Positions 14,281 through 21,579 of a stretch of DNA of 26,428 nt are shown in pieces. The notes below the pieces were generated by a model, which made no database searches, had not been told where the DNA came from, and saw only the letters and a list, made by a program, of their open reading frames with translations. Made by a program: the position numbers and the translations under genes. The DNA is from Chloroflexota bacterium (GTDB lineage: Bacteria; Chloroflexota; Dormibacteria; CF-121). The stretch lies in the NCBI GenBank assembly GCA_005882525.1, contig VBGO01000035.1, positions 1 through 26,428 on the forward strand, written 5' to 3'. The number at the start of each line of letters is the position of its first letter. Positions within the stretch are counted from its first letter, which is position 1.

Positions 14281-16082
14281 CAGTCCAGGCTCAACACGGC
14301 CATGAAGGCCTCCTGTGGGATCTCGACGTTGCCAACGCGCTTCAGGCGCTTCTTTCCTTCCTTCTGTTTCTCGAGCAGCTTCCGCTTGCGGGTGACGTCG
14401 CCGCCGTAGCACTTGGCCGTGACGTCCTTGCGCATCGCCGGTACGGTCTCGCGGGCGACGATCTTGCCACCGATGGCGGCCTGGATCGGGACTTCGAACA
14501 GCTGCCGGGGAATGAGGGTCTTGAGCTTTTCGGCCAGGCGGCGCCCCTGCTGTTGGGCCTTGCTCCGATCCACGATCATCGACAGCGCGTCGACAGGTGA
14601 GCCGGCGACCAGCACGTCGAGCTTGACGAGATTCGCCTCCTCGAAGCCGACCAGCTCGTAGTCGAGCGACGCGTAGCCCTTGCTGCGCGACTTCAGCTGG
14701 TCGTAGTAGTCGTGGATGATCTCGGCCAGCGGCATCCGATAGGTGATCACCACCCGGTCGCCCGGTTCGTACTCCATGTTCAGGAACTGGCCCCGGCGCT
14801 CCTGGCTGAGCTCCATCATGTTGCCGACGTAGGTGCTCGGCACCACGATGGTGGCCAGCACCATCGGCTCGCTGATCGCCTCGATGTCGGCTGGATTGGG
14901 CAAGTGATCCGGATTGTCCACGGGGATTTCCTCGCCATCGCGCAGCTTTACGCGGTACTCGACGGTGGGCGCCGTGCCGAGCAGGGTGAGGTTGAACTCG
15001 CGCTCGAGGCGCTCCTGGACGATCTCCATGTGCAGTAGGCCGAGGAACCCGCACCGAAAGCCGAAACCGAGGGCCACCGAGGTTTCCGGCTCGTAGACCA
15101 GCGCGGCATCATTGAGCTGGAGCTTCTCGAGCGCCTCCTTGAGCTGCTGGTACTGCTCGGTATCCGTGGGAAACAGCCCGGCGAAGACCATCGGCGTGAC
15201 ATGCCGGTAGCCGGGCAAGGGCGCCGCCGCCGGCCGGGCCTCGTCGGTCACCGTGTCGCCCACCCGGGAATCGCGAACATTGCGGATGTTGGCGATCAGG
15301 TAGCCAACCTCGCCGGCGGAGAGGTCCTCGACCGGCGTGCGTTCCGGGCGGAAGATGCCGACCTCGTCGACTTCGAAGGATTTCCCGGTCTGCATCATCT
15401 CGATGCGCATCCCCGGGCGCAGTGTGCCCTCGAGCACCCGGACGTAGGTGACGACCCCGCGATAAGCGTCGAACTTGGCATCGAAGATCAGGGCGCGCAG
15501 CGCGGCATTGGGATCCCCGGTCGGCGGCGGCACCTCGCGCACGACCGCCTCGAGGATCTCCTTGGTTCCGATCCCCTGGCGGGCACTGGCGAAGATGACA
15601 GATTCAGCCGGCAGCCCGATCACCTTCTCGATCTCCTCGCGAACCAGCTCGGGGTTCCCCTGCGGCAGGTCGATCTTGTTCACGACCGGGATGATCTTCA
15701 GGTTGTGGTCGAGGGCCTGGTGCACGTTCGCCAGGGTCTGCGCCTCGATCCCCTGCGAGGCGTCGACCACCAGGATCGCGCCGTCGCAGGCGGCCAGCGC
15801 CCGCGAGACCTCATAGGAAAAGTCGACGTGGCCGGGGGTGTCGATCAGGTTGATCTGGTAGGTATTGCCGTCGTCGGCCTTGTAGAGCATCCGGACCGCC
15901 TGCGCCTTGATGGTGATCCCGCGCTCCCGCTCCAGATCGAGCTGATCCAGGACCTGCTCGACCATGTCGCGCGGCGCCACCGTGCCGGTGTACTCGAGCA
16001 GGCGGTCCGAGAGGGTCGTCTTGCCGTGGTCGATGTGCGCAATGACGGAGATCGCGCGGGTCAGATGGGTCGGCGTGGACAC
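14280..16082 (-). CDS. lepA: Elongation factor 4 (LepA), ribosomal back-translocating GTPase
   Basis: The product is 600 residues, the usual length. The G1 motif is AHIDHGKTT (15-23), then DTPGHVDF and NKIDLP, and the C-terminal LepA-specific domain is present (KRKLLEKQKEGKKRLKRVG near the end). It acts on stalled ribosomes. The start is a GTG at 16082. No Shine-Dalgarno sequence precedes it; instead TAAACT stands exactly six bases upstream, indicating a leaderless message. It heads an operon with hemW and the small membrane protein. Confidence 0.97.
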   Translation of the reverse strand: MSTPTHLTRAISVIAHIDHGKTTLSDRLLEYTGTVAPRDMVEQVLDQLDLERERGITIKAQAVRMLYKADDGNTYQINLIDTPGHVDFSYEVSRALAACDGAILVVDASQGIEAQTLANVHQALDHNLKIIPVVNKIDLPQGNPELVREEIEKVIGLPAESVIFASARQGIGTKEILEAVVREVPPPTGDPNAALRALIFDAKFDAYRGVVTYVRVLEGTLRPGMRIEMMQTGKSFEVDEVGIFRPERTPVEDLSAGEVGYLIANIRNVRDSRVGDTVTDEARPAAAPLPGYRHVTPMVFAGLFPTDTEQYQQLKEALEKLQLNDAALVYEPETSVALGFGFRCGFLGLLHMEIVQERLEREFNLTLLGTAPTVEYRVKLRDGEEIPVDNPDHLPNPADIEAISEPMVLATIVVPSTYVGNMMELSQERRGQFLNMEYEPGDRVVITYRMPLAEIIHDYYDQLKSRSKGYASLDYELVGFEEANLVKLDVLVAGSPVDALSMIVDRSKAQQQGRRLAEKLKTLIPRQLFEVPIQAAIGGKIVARETVPAMRKDVTAKCYGGDVTRKRKLLEKQKEGKKRLKRVGNVEIPQEAFMAVLSLD

Positions 16083-16088
16083 CCACGG

Positions 16089-16094
16089 AGTTTA
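16089..16094 (-). promoter_or_regulatory. Leaderless -10 box TAAACT for lepA
   Basis: On the minus strand, TAAACT-N6 (CCGTGG)-GTG leads straight into LepA. It lies 8 bases beyond the U-tract of the upstream gene's terminator, a sensible place for a new promoter. No clear -35 hexamer. Confidence 0.6.
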
Positions 16095-16101
16095 TCGGGG
16101 C

Positions 16102-16132
16102 AAATAAAAAGGCCGGCTGCGCGGCCGGCCTT
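16102..16132 (-). terminator. Intrinsic terminator of the 50-residue acidic protein gene
   Basis: On the minus strand, AAGGCCGGC-N6-GCCGGCCTT forms a nine-pair GC-rich stem with a six-base loop, followed by TTTTTATTT. It begins 16 bases after the stop codon at 16148-16150. The T-run is on the minus-strand side only, so it serves the minus-strand gene. Confidence 0.88.
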
Positions 16133-16147
16133 CACGGATATCTGCGC

Positions 16148-16300
16148 CTACTTGTCTTTTTGCACGTCCGGAGCAAAGTCCGGTGCCTCGAGCTCTCGGT
16201 CGGGCCGCTCTTTCGTGGTCTGCGGGTCTGTCTGAGCCGGGTCATCCATCGGTTCACGACCGCCGACGTCCTCGCGTTCGAGAGTTGGGTCGTTGACCAT
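16148..16300 (-). CDS. 50-residue acidic, probably disordered protein, unrecognised
   Basis: The ATG at 16300 opens MVNDPTLEREDVGGREPMDD, and the protein ends DFAPDVQKDK with TAG at 16148-16150. It is rich in Asp, Glu, Pro and Arg, with no hydrophobic core, no cysteine and no recognisable domain, so it is probably unstructured. It is very likely a real, independent gene. A strong Shine-Dalgarno sequence (GGAGG, 16308-16312) is seven bases before the ATG, a promoter (TTGATA-17-TAGGGT) lies at 16338-16366, and an intrinsic terminator follows. A strong promoter and ribosome site suggest high expression. The function is unknown; small acidic proteins of this kind are sometimes stress-related, but nothing here shows that. 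Confidence 0.78.
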   Translation of the reverse strand: MVNDPTLEREDVGGREPMDDPAQTDPQTTKERPDRELEAPDFAPDVQKDK

Positions 16301-16337
16301 CTGCTTACCTCCGTGATCGGATATTTAGCCTACGCTT

Positions 16338-16366
16338 ACCCTATCAGGTGAGTGTATTAATATCAA
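16338..16366 (-). promoter_or_regulatory. Sigma-70-type promoter for the 50-residue acidic protein
   Basis: On the minus strand, -35 TTGATA (16361-16366) and -10 TAGGGT (16338-16343) are separated by 17 bases. The transcript would start near 16331, giving a leader of about 30 bases that contains the GGAGG ribosome site at 16308-16312. The spacer is AT-rich compared with its surroundings. Confidence 0.65.
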
Positions 16367-16421
16367 GTTTCTTGGCTCCTCCCTGGGCCCTCCCGGCCCG
16401 GGGAGGGTGAACCTGACCCTT

Positions 16422-17453
16422 CTAGCTGCGCGAGGCTCTGGAGGCGCTGGGAAGGCTCTGGCCGATGCTGCCGAGCTCCCGGCGACCGCCGGCCTTGACC
16501 CGGTGCGCCAGGACCATGTCCGCCACTTCGTTGACCTCCGGGACACCGACCTCGGGGATGCCGCGGTAGGCGGCCAGCGCCTGGGAGGCCTTCCGGCCGA
16601 CCAGGTCGGCGCGGTGGCCGTCCACCTGGAGGCTGACATTGAGCTCGGCGAGCGCCCGGAGGATGCCGGCAGGCATGACGACATGGGGGAAGCGGACGAT
16701 GGCCTCGGCGATCCGCGTCCCGATCTCGGCATCTTGCTCGGCGAAGCGCTGACTGAAGCCGGCTGGATCGGTTTCCCATTCTTCGCGACGTTCCACGATC
16801 TGGACCCGCTGACCGATGTCCTTGATGCCTTCGACGTCGACGGTCAGGCCGAAGCGGTCCAGCAACTGCGGGCGCAGGTCGCCTTCTTCGGGGTTCATCG
16901 TCCCCACCAGGATGAAACGTGCCGGATGCCAGATCGAGATGCCCTCCCGTTCCACCACGTTCACGCCCATGGCGGCGGCGTCCAGCAGCACGTCGACCAG
17001 GTGGTCGTCGAGCAGGTTCACCTCGTCGACGTAAAGGATGTTGCGGTTGGCCTCGGCCAGCACGCCCGCCTCGAAGCGGCGCTCGCCGCTCTTGATCGCC
17101 GCCTCGATGTCGATCGCTCCGACCACCCGATCCTCCGAGGCATTGATCGGCAGCTCGACGACCCGCATCCGGCGGCGGGCGCGAGGCAGGGTCTCGCCGC
17201 GCGCCAGCCGGTCCTGGCAATCGGAGCAGAGCGACTCGGTCGCGTCCGGGTCGCACCGGTAGGGGCAGTCGGCGACCACGATCAGTTCGGGGAGAAGGCG
17301 GGCGAGGGCCCGCACCGCGGTCGACTTGCCGGTGCCCTTCTCGCCGCGAATCAAGACGCCGCCGATCGCCGGATGGATCGCATTCAAGACCAGGGCAAGC
17401 TTCATCTTGTCCTGGCCGACGATGGCGCTGAAGGGATAGACAAACCGTTCCAT
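16422..17453 (-). CDS. Magnesium/cobalt chelatase AAA+ subunit I (BchI/ChlI-like)
   Basis: The 343-residue AAA+ ATPase belongs to the metal chelatase motor that inserts Mg2+ or Co2+ into a tetrapyrrole. Walker A is GEKGTGKST (37-45) and Walker B ILYVDEVNLL (139-148). The family blocks MRVVELPINASEDRVVGAID and FILVGTMNPEEGDLRPQLLDRFGL are intact. An unusual four-cysteine cluster, C63-x3-C67-x8-C76-x2-C79, sits after Walker A and looks like a metal-binding knuckle; it is shared with the neighbouring subunit. The ATG overlaps the stop of that subunit (TGATG). No catalytic H/CobN subunit is in the window, so Mg versus Co specificity is open. Confidence 0.88.
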   Translation of the reverse strand: MERFVYPFSAIVGQDKMKLALVLNAIHPAIGGVLIRGEKGTGKSTAVRALARLLPELIVVADCPYRCDPDATESLCSDCQDRLARGETLPRARRRMRVVELPINASEDRVVGAIDIEAAIKSGERRFEAGVLAEANRNILYVDEVNLLDDHLVDVLLDAAAMGVNVVEREGISIWHPARFILVGTMNPEEGDLRPQLLDRFGLTVDVEGIKDIGQRVQIVERREEWETDPAGFSQRFAEQDAEIGTRIAEAIVRFPHVVMPAGILRALAELNVSLQVDGHRADLVGRKASQALAAYRGIPEVGVPEVNEVADMVLAHRVKAGGRRELGSIGQSLPSASRASRS

Positions 17454-19573
17454 CAGGCTGAACCCGTTCTAAGCATCTCACGCTGGACGCTGTCGACGAT
17501 CGCGCTTTGCGACAGGTCGAACAAGCCGTAGTAGCGGCCACCGAGGCGCTCGGCCAGGTCGCCACAGACATTGAAGGCATAGGCCCCGTAAAGGCTCGTC
17601 ACCCGGTTGCGGGGATACCCCGGCTGGCTGCCGAAGTCGCGCGTGGAGTCGATCACCATCGCCCGGACCCCTTCTTGCTTGATCTGGCCGGCCATCCGCT
17701 GGGCTTCGAGGAGCGGCTCCTCGCCGAAAAGGCTGATGTTGCCCCGACCATCACTGATCAGGACGAGCAAGGGATAGACCTGCGGATCTCGCAGCCGCTC
17801 GGTCTTGATCAATTTCAAGCCGGTCATCAACCCGTGGGTGAGCGGCGTCGTGCCCCCGATGCTGAGCCGCTCCAGTCGACGCTCGGCGAGGTCCACGCTC
17901 GAGGTTGGGCGCAACACGATCCGGGCGTTGCGCCCACTGAAGGCGACCAGCGCCACCTTGTCGCGACGGACGTAGGCATGACGGAGCAGCGACAGAATAG
18001 CCCCCTTGGTGGCGAGCATCCGTTGCTCCGCGTCCATCGAGGCGGAGGCATCCACCACGAAGACGATCAGGTTCCCGGTCTTTCGCTCCCGGACTTTCTG
18101 GCGAAGATCCTGGCGTTCGAGTTGCAGCTGGTTCGTGGCATCAGGCACCGCCTGACGCCGGCCGAGCTGGTAGGGCGCGGCCGCCCGCACCGTCGCATCG
18201 AAAGCCACGTCCGTAACCTTCTCCGCCTGCGAGCTGCGCACGTAGCGTCCGCGTTTCGTCACGCTTTTTGTCGAGGTTCGCTTGCCGGCCGCCCGTCGTG
18301 CCTGCCGCTCGCGGGGCAGGTCCAGCTTCTTGACGGCGAAGGTCCGCAGCTGGATGACCGCATCCGACTCGGCATCGACCGTCTCGTCACTGGGGGATTC
18401 GCGCGATTCCGAGGTCGTCCAGCCTTCGTTGGACTCGCCCCCGGACGCGCCTTCCTGCTGGGTAACCTCGGCGCGAACCGCCTTGGTGGTCTCGGTCGGC
18501 GCCGCAGCCTGGATCTGCGCCAGCTGTTCGGCGGCGCGCGAGGCGAGCTCTTGCACCTGCGCCAGCTTGTCACTGATTGGCTCACGGCGCCGGTGGGCGA
18601 GGGCAAGCTCGAGTGCCTCGAGCACGTCCGGCAGCTCGACAACGGGCCCGCCGCGCAACGCACAGATCGCTCGACTGGTGCGGGCGACCACCAGGTCGGC
18701 CCGGTGGCCGGCCACCGAACCATCGAGGCAGAGCCCGGCGATCAGGGTGCGGATCGGATCCGCGAGGTCAACAGCAGAGAGGCGAGTCGTTGCCGCCTGC
18801 AGCAGCTTGCGAAGGTGCGCTTCCCGTTCCGCCCAGGACTTGTGAACCGATCGGGGGTCTTGCAGGAAATCGCGCTCCAATTCCATGACGCGCAGCCGCA
18901 GCTCGATGTCGGTGGGCGTGACGACATCGACGCAGAGTCCAAACCGATCCAAGAGCTGGGGCCGCAGCTCACCCTCTTCGGGGTTCATGGTGCCGACGAG
19001 GATGAAATGGGAGGGATGAACGACCGACATTCCCTCCCGCTCGACGACATTGACGCCCATGGCGGCGGCATCGAGCAGGACATCGACGAGATGGTCGTCG
19101 AGCAGGTTGACCTCGTCGACATAGAGAAGGTTGCGGTTGGCCTCGGCCAGGACGCCGGGCTGGAACTGCCGGGTCCCCGCTCGGACCGCCGCCTCGATGT
19201 CGATCGAGCCGACCAACCGGTCCTCGGACGCATTGATGGGAAGCTCGACGATCCGCATCGGCAGCCGAACAGTTGGCAAAACCCCACCCCCGCTTGCGGG
19301 GGAGGGCAGGCTGGGGGCCTTCGCCCGCCGCCTGCAGTCATCGCAGTATCGCGACGGGATCGCCGGATCACAACGATAGGGGCAGGCCTCCACGGCGTTG
19401 TAATCGGGAAGCAGGCGTGCCAGCGCCCGGACGGCCGATGACTTGGCGGTGCCGCGATCCCCGCGGATCAGGACTCCGCCGATGGCTGGGTCGACGGCAT
19501 TCAGCAGCAGGGCCTTCTTCATCTGCTCCTGGCCCACGATCGCGCTGAACGGCAACGTCAATTCAAACGGCAC
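17453..19573 (-). CDS. Magnesium/cobalt chelatase subunit with AAA+ and VWA domains (ChlI-ChlD type)
   Basis: The product is 706 residues. The AAA+ half (1-330) has intact Walker A GDRGTAKSS (38-46), Walker B LLYVDEVNLL (149-158) and MNPEEGELRPQLLDRFGL, so it should bind ATP, unlike classical BchD, whose motifs are decayed. Cysteines C64, C68, C77 and C80 form the same knuckle as in subunit I. An acidic linker (about 370-405) is followed by a basic region and a von Willebrand A domain with an intact MIDAS, D508-A-S510-A-S512. The GTG start at 19573 lies six bases after TAGACT. Residues about 87-101 (SLPSPASGGGVLP) are encoded by a palindromic GC-rich insertion that subunit I lacks. Fused I-D proteins of this kind often accompany CobN in cobalamin synthesis. 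Confidence 0.88.
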   Translation of the reverse strand: MPFELTLPFSAIVGQEQMKKALLLNAVDPAIGGVLIRGDRGTAKSSAVRALARLLPDYNAVEACPYRCDPAIPSRYCDDCRRRAKAPSLPSPASGGGVLPTVRLPMRIVELPINASEDRLVGSIDIEAAVRAGTRQFQPGVLAEANRNLLYVDEVNLLDDHLVDVLLDAAAMGVNVVEREGMSVVHPSHFILVGTMNPEEGELRPQLLDRFGLCVDVVTPTDIELRLRVMELERDFLQDPRSVHKSWAEREAHLRKLLQAATTRLSAVDLADPIRTLIAGLCLDGSVAGHRADLVVARTSRAICALRGGPVVELPDVLEALELALAHRRREPISDKLAQVQELASRAAEQLAQIQAAAPTETTKAVRAEVTQQEGASGGESNEGWTTSESRESPSDETVDAESDAVIQLRTFAVKKLDLPRERQARRAAGKRTSTKSVTKRGRYVRSSQAEKVTDVAFDATVRAAAPYQLGRRQAVPDATNQLQLERQDLRQKVRERKTGNLIVFVVDASASMDAEQRMLATKGAILSLLRHAYVRRDKVALVAFSGRNARIVLRPTSSVDLAERRLERLSIGGTTPLTHGLMTGLKLIKTERLRDPQVYPLLVLISDGRGNISLFGEEPLLEAQRMAGQIKQEGVRAMVIDSTRDFGSQPGYPRNRVTSLYGAYAFNVCGDLAERLGGRYYGLFDLSQSAIVDSVQREMLRTGSA
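19283..19306. repeat. GC-rich palindromic element inside the chelatase coding region
   Basis: The core CCCCCGCTTGCGGGGG (19287-19302) is a perfect hairpin of seven pairs around TT. One A-A mismatch on either side extends it to 19283-19306 (CCC-A-core-A-GGG). It resembles the short GC-rich palindromes dispersed in many high-GC genomes. It keeps the reading frame and encodes a low-complexity PSPASGGG stretch absent from the paralogous subunit. Confidence 0.6.
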
Positions 19574-19579
19574 GGTATG

Positions 19580-19585
19580 AGTCTA
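19580..19585 (-). promoter_or_regulatory. Leaderless -10 box TAGACT for the chelatase operon
   Basis: On the minus strand, TAGACT-N6 (CATACC)-GTG leads directly into the 706-residue chelatase subunit, with no Shine-Dalgarno sequence. The geometry is identical to the boxes before the two-helix protein (9278) and the cytosine deaminase (26036). Confidence 0.6.
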
Positions 19586-19611
19586 GCTAGGGGTCCTCAC
19601 TAGGAAACGTG

Positions 19612-19632
19612 GTCACACACCGATCATGTGAC
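19612..19632. repeat. Short inverted repeat GTCACA-N9-TGTGAC
   Basis: A perfect six-base inverted repeat directly follows the stop codon of the 87-residue membrane protein and stands about 40 bases upstream of the chelatase start. It has no T-run on either strand, so it is a poor terminator. It could be a regulator site or chance. Confidence 0.3.
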
Positions 19633-19896
19633 TCAACGCCCAATGAGGGGAATGCCGAGAATCAGCAGGATCCCTCCAAGCAGCAACAACAACCCCGAGG
19701 AAAACTCGCGGTAGACGCCTCGCATCAACTTAGCCTCGGCAAGCTGGTCGAGTGGTTTCCTCAAGGGATTCGCGCGAAAAAGTGTCCCGCCCAGCCACCT
19801 GGCGTACCGGTAGTTCCAGTCATAGCGCCAATTAAAGTAGGAAACCGACACCATCGCCGCTCCGATCAGCGAAATCACGACGCCTAAAGCCGTCAC
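19633..19896 (-). CDS. Two-helix small membrane protein, hypothetical
   Basis: The 87-residue product has hydrophobic segments at about 2-20 and 66-84 and a polar, Tyr/Trp/Arg-rich middle (NWRYDWNYRYARWLGG). I recognise no family. The start GTG at 19896 is 15 bases after the stop of the acyl-CoA dehydrogenase gene on the same strand, preceded by a weak purine-rich stretch (GGCGGAAG). It is probably the last gene of the thioesterase-acyl-CoA dehydrogenase transcript. The function is unknown. Confidence 0.65.
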   Translation of the reverse strand: MTALGVVISLIGAAMVSVSYFNWRYDWNYRYARWLGGTLFRANPLRKPLDQLAEAKLMRGVYREFSSGLLLLLGGILLILGIPLIGR

Positions 19897-19911
19897 GGCG
19901 AAGCTTCCGCC

Positions 19912-21060
19912 TTAGAGGTCCAGTTCTTTGGCGATGATCTCGCGCATGATTTCGTTCGTCCCCGCCCCGATGGGGCCGAGGCGGGCATCGCGCCATGCGC
20001 GCTGGATCGGGTACTCCATCATGTAGCCGTAGCCGCCGTGGATCTGGAGCGCCCGATCAGCCACCTTCACATCGGCCTCCGTGGCGGCGATCTTCGCCAT
20101 GGAGACCTCCTTGATGCAGGGCAGCTTCTGGGAGTGGAGCCAGAGCGCGTAATAGGTCAGCTGGCGCGCCTGCTCGATGAGCAGCGCCATATCGGCGATC
20201 TCGTGGCGGATCACCTGCATCGAGGTCAGCGTCTTCCCGAACTGCGTCCGGTTCGCGGCGTATTCGACCGCTAGCTCAAGGCTGCGCTGCGCGGATGCCA
20301 CGGCCCCGATGGCGATCCAGAGCCGCTCCCACTGAAAGTTCCCGACTGCGAGGTAAAAGCCACCGTGCTCGTCGCCCAGCCGATTTTCGACCGGCACCTT
20401 GCAATCCTGGAAGACCAGCTCGGCGGTATCCGATGCCCGCCAGCCCAGCTTATTCAGCTTGCGGCCGACGCTGTAGCCGGGCGTCCCGCGCTCCACCACC
20501 AGCACCGATAACCCCTGGTGGCCACCCTCCGGCTTGGTCCGCACCAGGATCACCGCCAGGTCGGCGTTGACGCCGTTGGTGATGAACATCTTGGTGCCGT
20601 TGACGATGTAGGCATAACCGTCACGCTGGGCAATGGTTTGCACGTGCGCGATGTCGGAGCCACCGGACGGCTCGGTCACGCCCAGGGCGACGATCTTCTC
20701 GCCCTGGATGGCCGGAGCCAGCCAGCGCCGGCGCTGTTGGTCGTTGCCGAAATCATTGATGGGCGGTGTGGCAATCGCCACGTGGGCGCCGATCCCCGCG
20801 GCCACTCCGCCCGAACCGCAGCGGGCGAGCTCCTCGAAGAGGATCGCCTCGTAGACGACACCGGCATTGGTCCCGCCATATTCCTCGGGATACTTGAGGC
20901 CGAGCAGGTCCAGCGCACCGAACCGCGCGAAGAGTTCGCGGGGAAACTGTTGGGCCTCCTCCCAGACATCGACGTGAGGGCGAACCTCCTTCTCGATGAA
21001 GCGGCGGACGGTGCCGCGGAACTCCTCGTGCTCCGGCGCGAAGAGGTGCGACCGGGGCAC
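19912..21060 (-). CDS. Acyl-CoA dehydrogenase
   Basis: The 382-residue FAD enzyme introduces a 2,3-double bond in acyl-CoA, feeding electrons to ETF. The family signatures are present: ALGVTEPSGGSD (125-136), the FAD/substrate block MFITNGVNADLAVI, R-TQFGK around 272, and the C-terminal ALQIHGGYGYMMEYPIQRAWRDAR and GTNEIMREI. The usual catalytic glutamate before GTNEI is replaced (IGAGTNEI). Instead E245 in FQWERLW lies where isovaleryl-CoA and long-chain acyl-CoA dehydrogenases have their base, so this is of that subtype. It starts with a GTG, two bases after the thioesterase stop, implying coupling. Confidence 0.94.
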   Translation of the reverse strand: MPRSHLFAPEHEEFRGTVRRFIEKEVRPHVDVWEEAQQFPRELFARFGALDLLGLKYPEEYGGTNAGVVYEAILFEELARCGSGGVAAGIGAHVAIATPPINDFGNDQQRRRWLAPAIQGEKIVALGVTEPSGGSDIAHVQTIAQRDGYAYIVNGTKMFITNGVNADLAVILVRTKPEGGHQGLSVLVVERGTPGYSVGRKLNKLGWRASDTAELVFQDCKVPVENRLGDEHGGFYLAVGNFQWERLWIAIGAVASAQRSLELAVEYAANRTQFGKTLTSMQVIRHEIADMALLIEQARQLTYYALWLHSQKLPCIKEVSMAKIAATEADVKVADRALQIHGGYGYMMEYPIQRAWRDARLGPIGAGTNEIMREIIAKELDL

Positions 21061-21062
21061 GC

Positions 21063-21536
21063 CTACGTTTGCCAGTAGTTGATGAACTCCGGGTATTGGG
21101 CGACGGTCGCAGTGACCAGCTCGTCGGGCAATCGCAGGAAGACGCCGCGTGCCTCGGCCAGCACGGTGCCGTCAGTCAGCTCCACCGCGCCGATCGCATC
21201 GATGGCGCCGTCCCGCTCTCGGGCGATCTCCCCCCAGACTCGGAGCGGCTGGTCGATCGGCGCCGGCCGCCGATAGCGGATGTCGAGCTTGCCCGTGACC
21301 AGCCATTCTCGGCGCAGCGCCCCGGTGCGGCCCATCGTTTCGTCGAGCATCGTCGCCAGGATGCCCCCATGCAGCACGCCCGGGAATCCCTGGTAGCGTT
21401 CCGCCGGCCGGTAGTCGGCGACGATGCGCTCGCCCTCTCGCCGGAAGATCAGTTTGAGACCAGATTCGTTGCGATGGCCGCAGGCGAAGCAACGCTGGTA
21501 TGTGGTTTCATCATTGAGTTTGTCGGGGTCTTGCAC
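21063..21536 (-). CDS. Hotdog-fold acyl-CoA thioesterase (PaaI-like)
   Basis: The 157-residue product hydrolyses acyl-CoA to free acid and CoA. The hotdog core is marked by FPGVLHGGILATMLDETMG, with the HGG turn at H56 and acidic D65/E66 on the central helix, which together hold the active site. The N-terminus has a CFACGHRNESGLKLIF block often seen in this subgroup. The start is the GTG at 21536, with AAGG a few bases upstream; a TAAACT box lies 11 bases before the start. It precedes the acyl-CoA dehydrogenase gene by two bases, so the pair probably acts in one lipid or acid degradation route. Confidence 0.9.
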   Translation of the reverse strand: MQDPDKLNDETTYQRCFACGHRNESGLKLIFRREGERIVADYRPAERYQGFPGVLHGGILATMLDETMGRTGALRREWLVTGKLDIRYRRPAPIDQPLRVWGEIARERDGAIDAIGAVELTDGTVLAEARGVFLRLPDELVTATVAQYPEFINYWQT

Positions 21537-21579
21537 GGCCTTGGATCAGTTTATCAGCCGATCTGGAGGGAACTCGAGC

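Noticed and set aside
16380..16415. GC-rich hairpin (CCCTCCC/GGGAGGG) after the chelatase operon as a terminator
   Set aside because: A stem is possible but no T-run follows on the minus strand and the run of G/C allows several pairings; not strong enough to list.
17507..19441. A 644-codon open frame on the plus strand opposite the chelatase gene
   Set aside because: It is an antisense shadow with no recognisable domain; the minus-strand product has full AAA+ and VWA motifs.
2..19573. Chlorophyll synthesis or phototrophy, from the PCP-reductase-like domain plus Mg-chelatase-like subunits
   Set aside because: No BchH, BchL/N/B core, reaction centre or carotenoid gene is seen; both families occur widely in non-phototrophs and the chelatase pair may serve cobalamin synthesis.
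19612..19632. GTCACA-N9-TGTGAC as an intrinsic terminator or Crp site
   Set aside because: There is no T-run, the stem is only six pairs, and the half-site order is the reverse of the Crp consensus; kept only as a low-confidence repeat.
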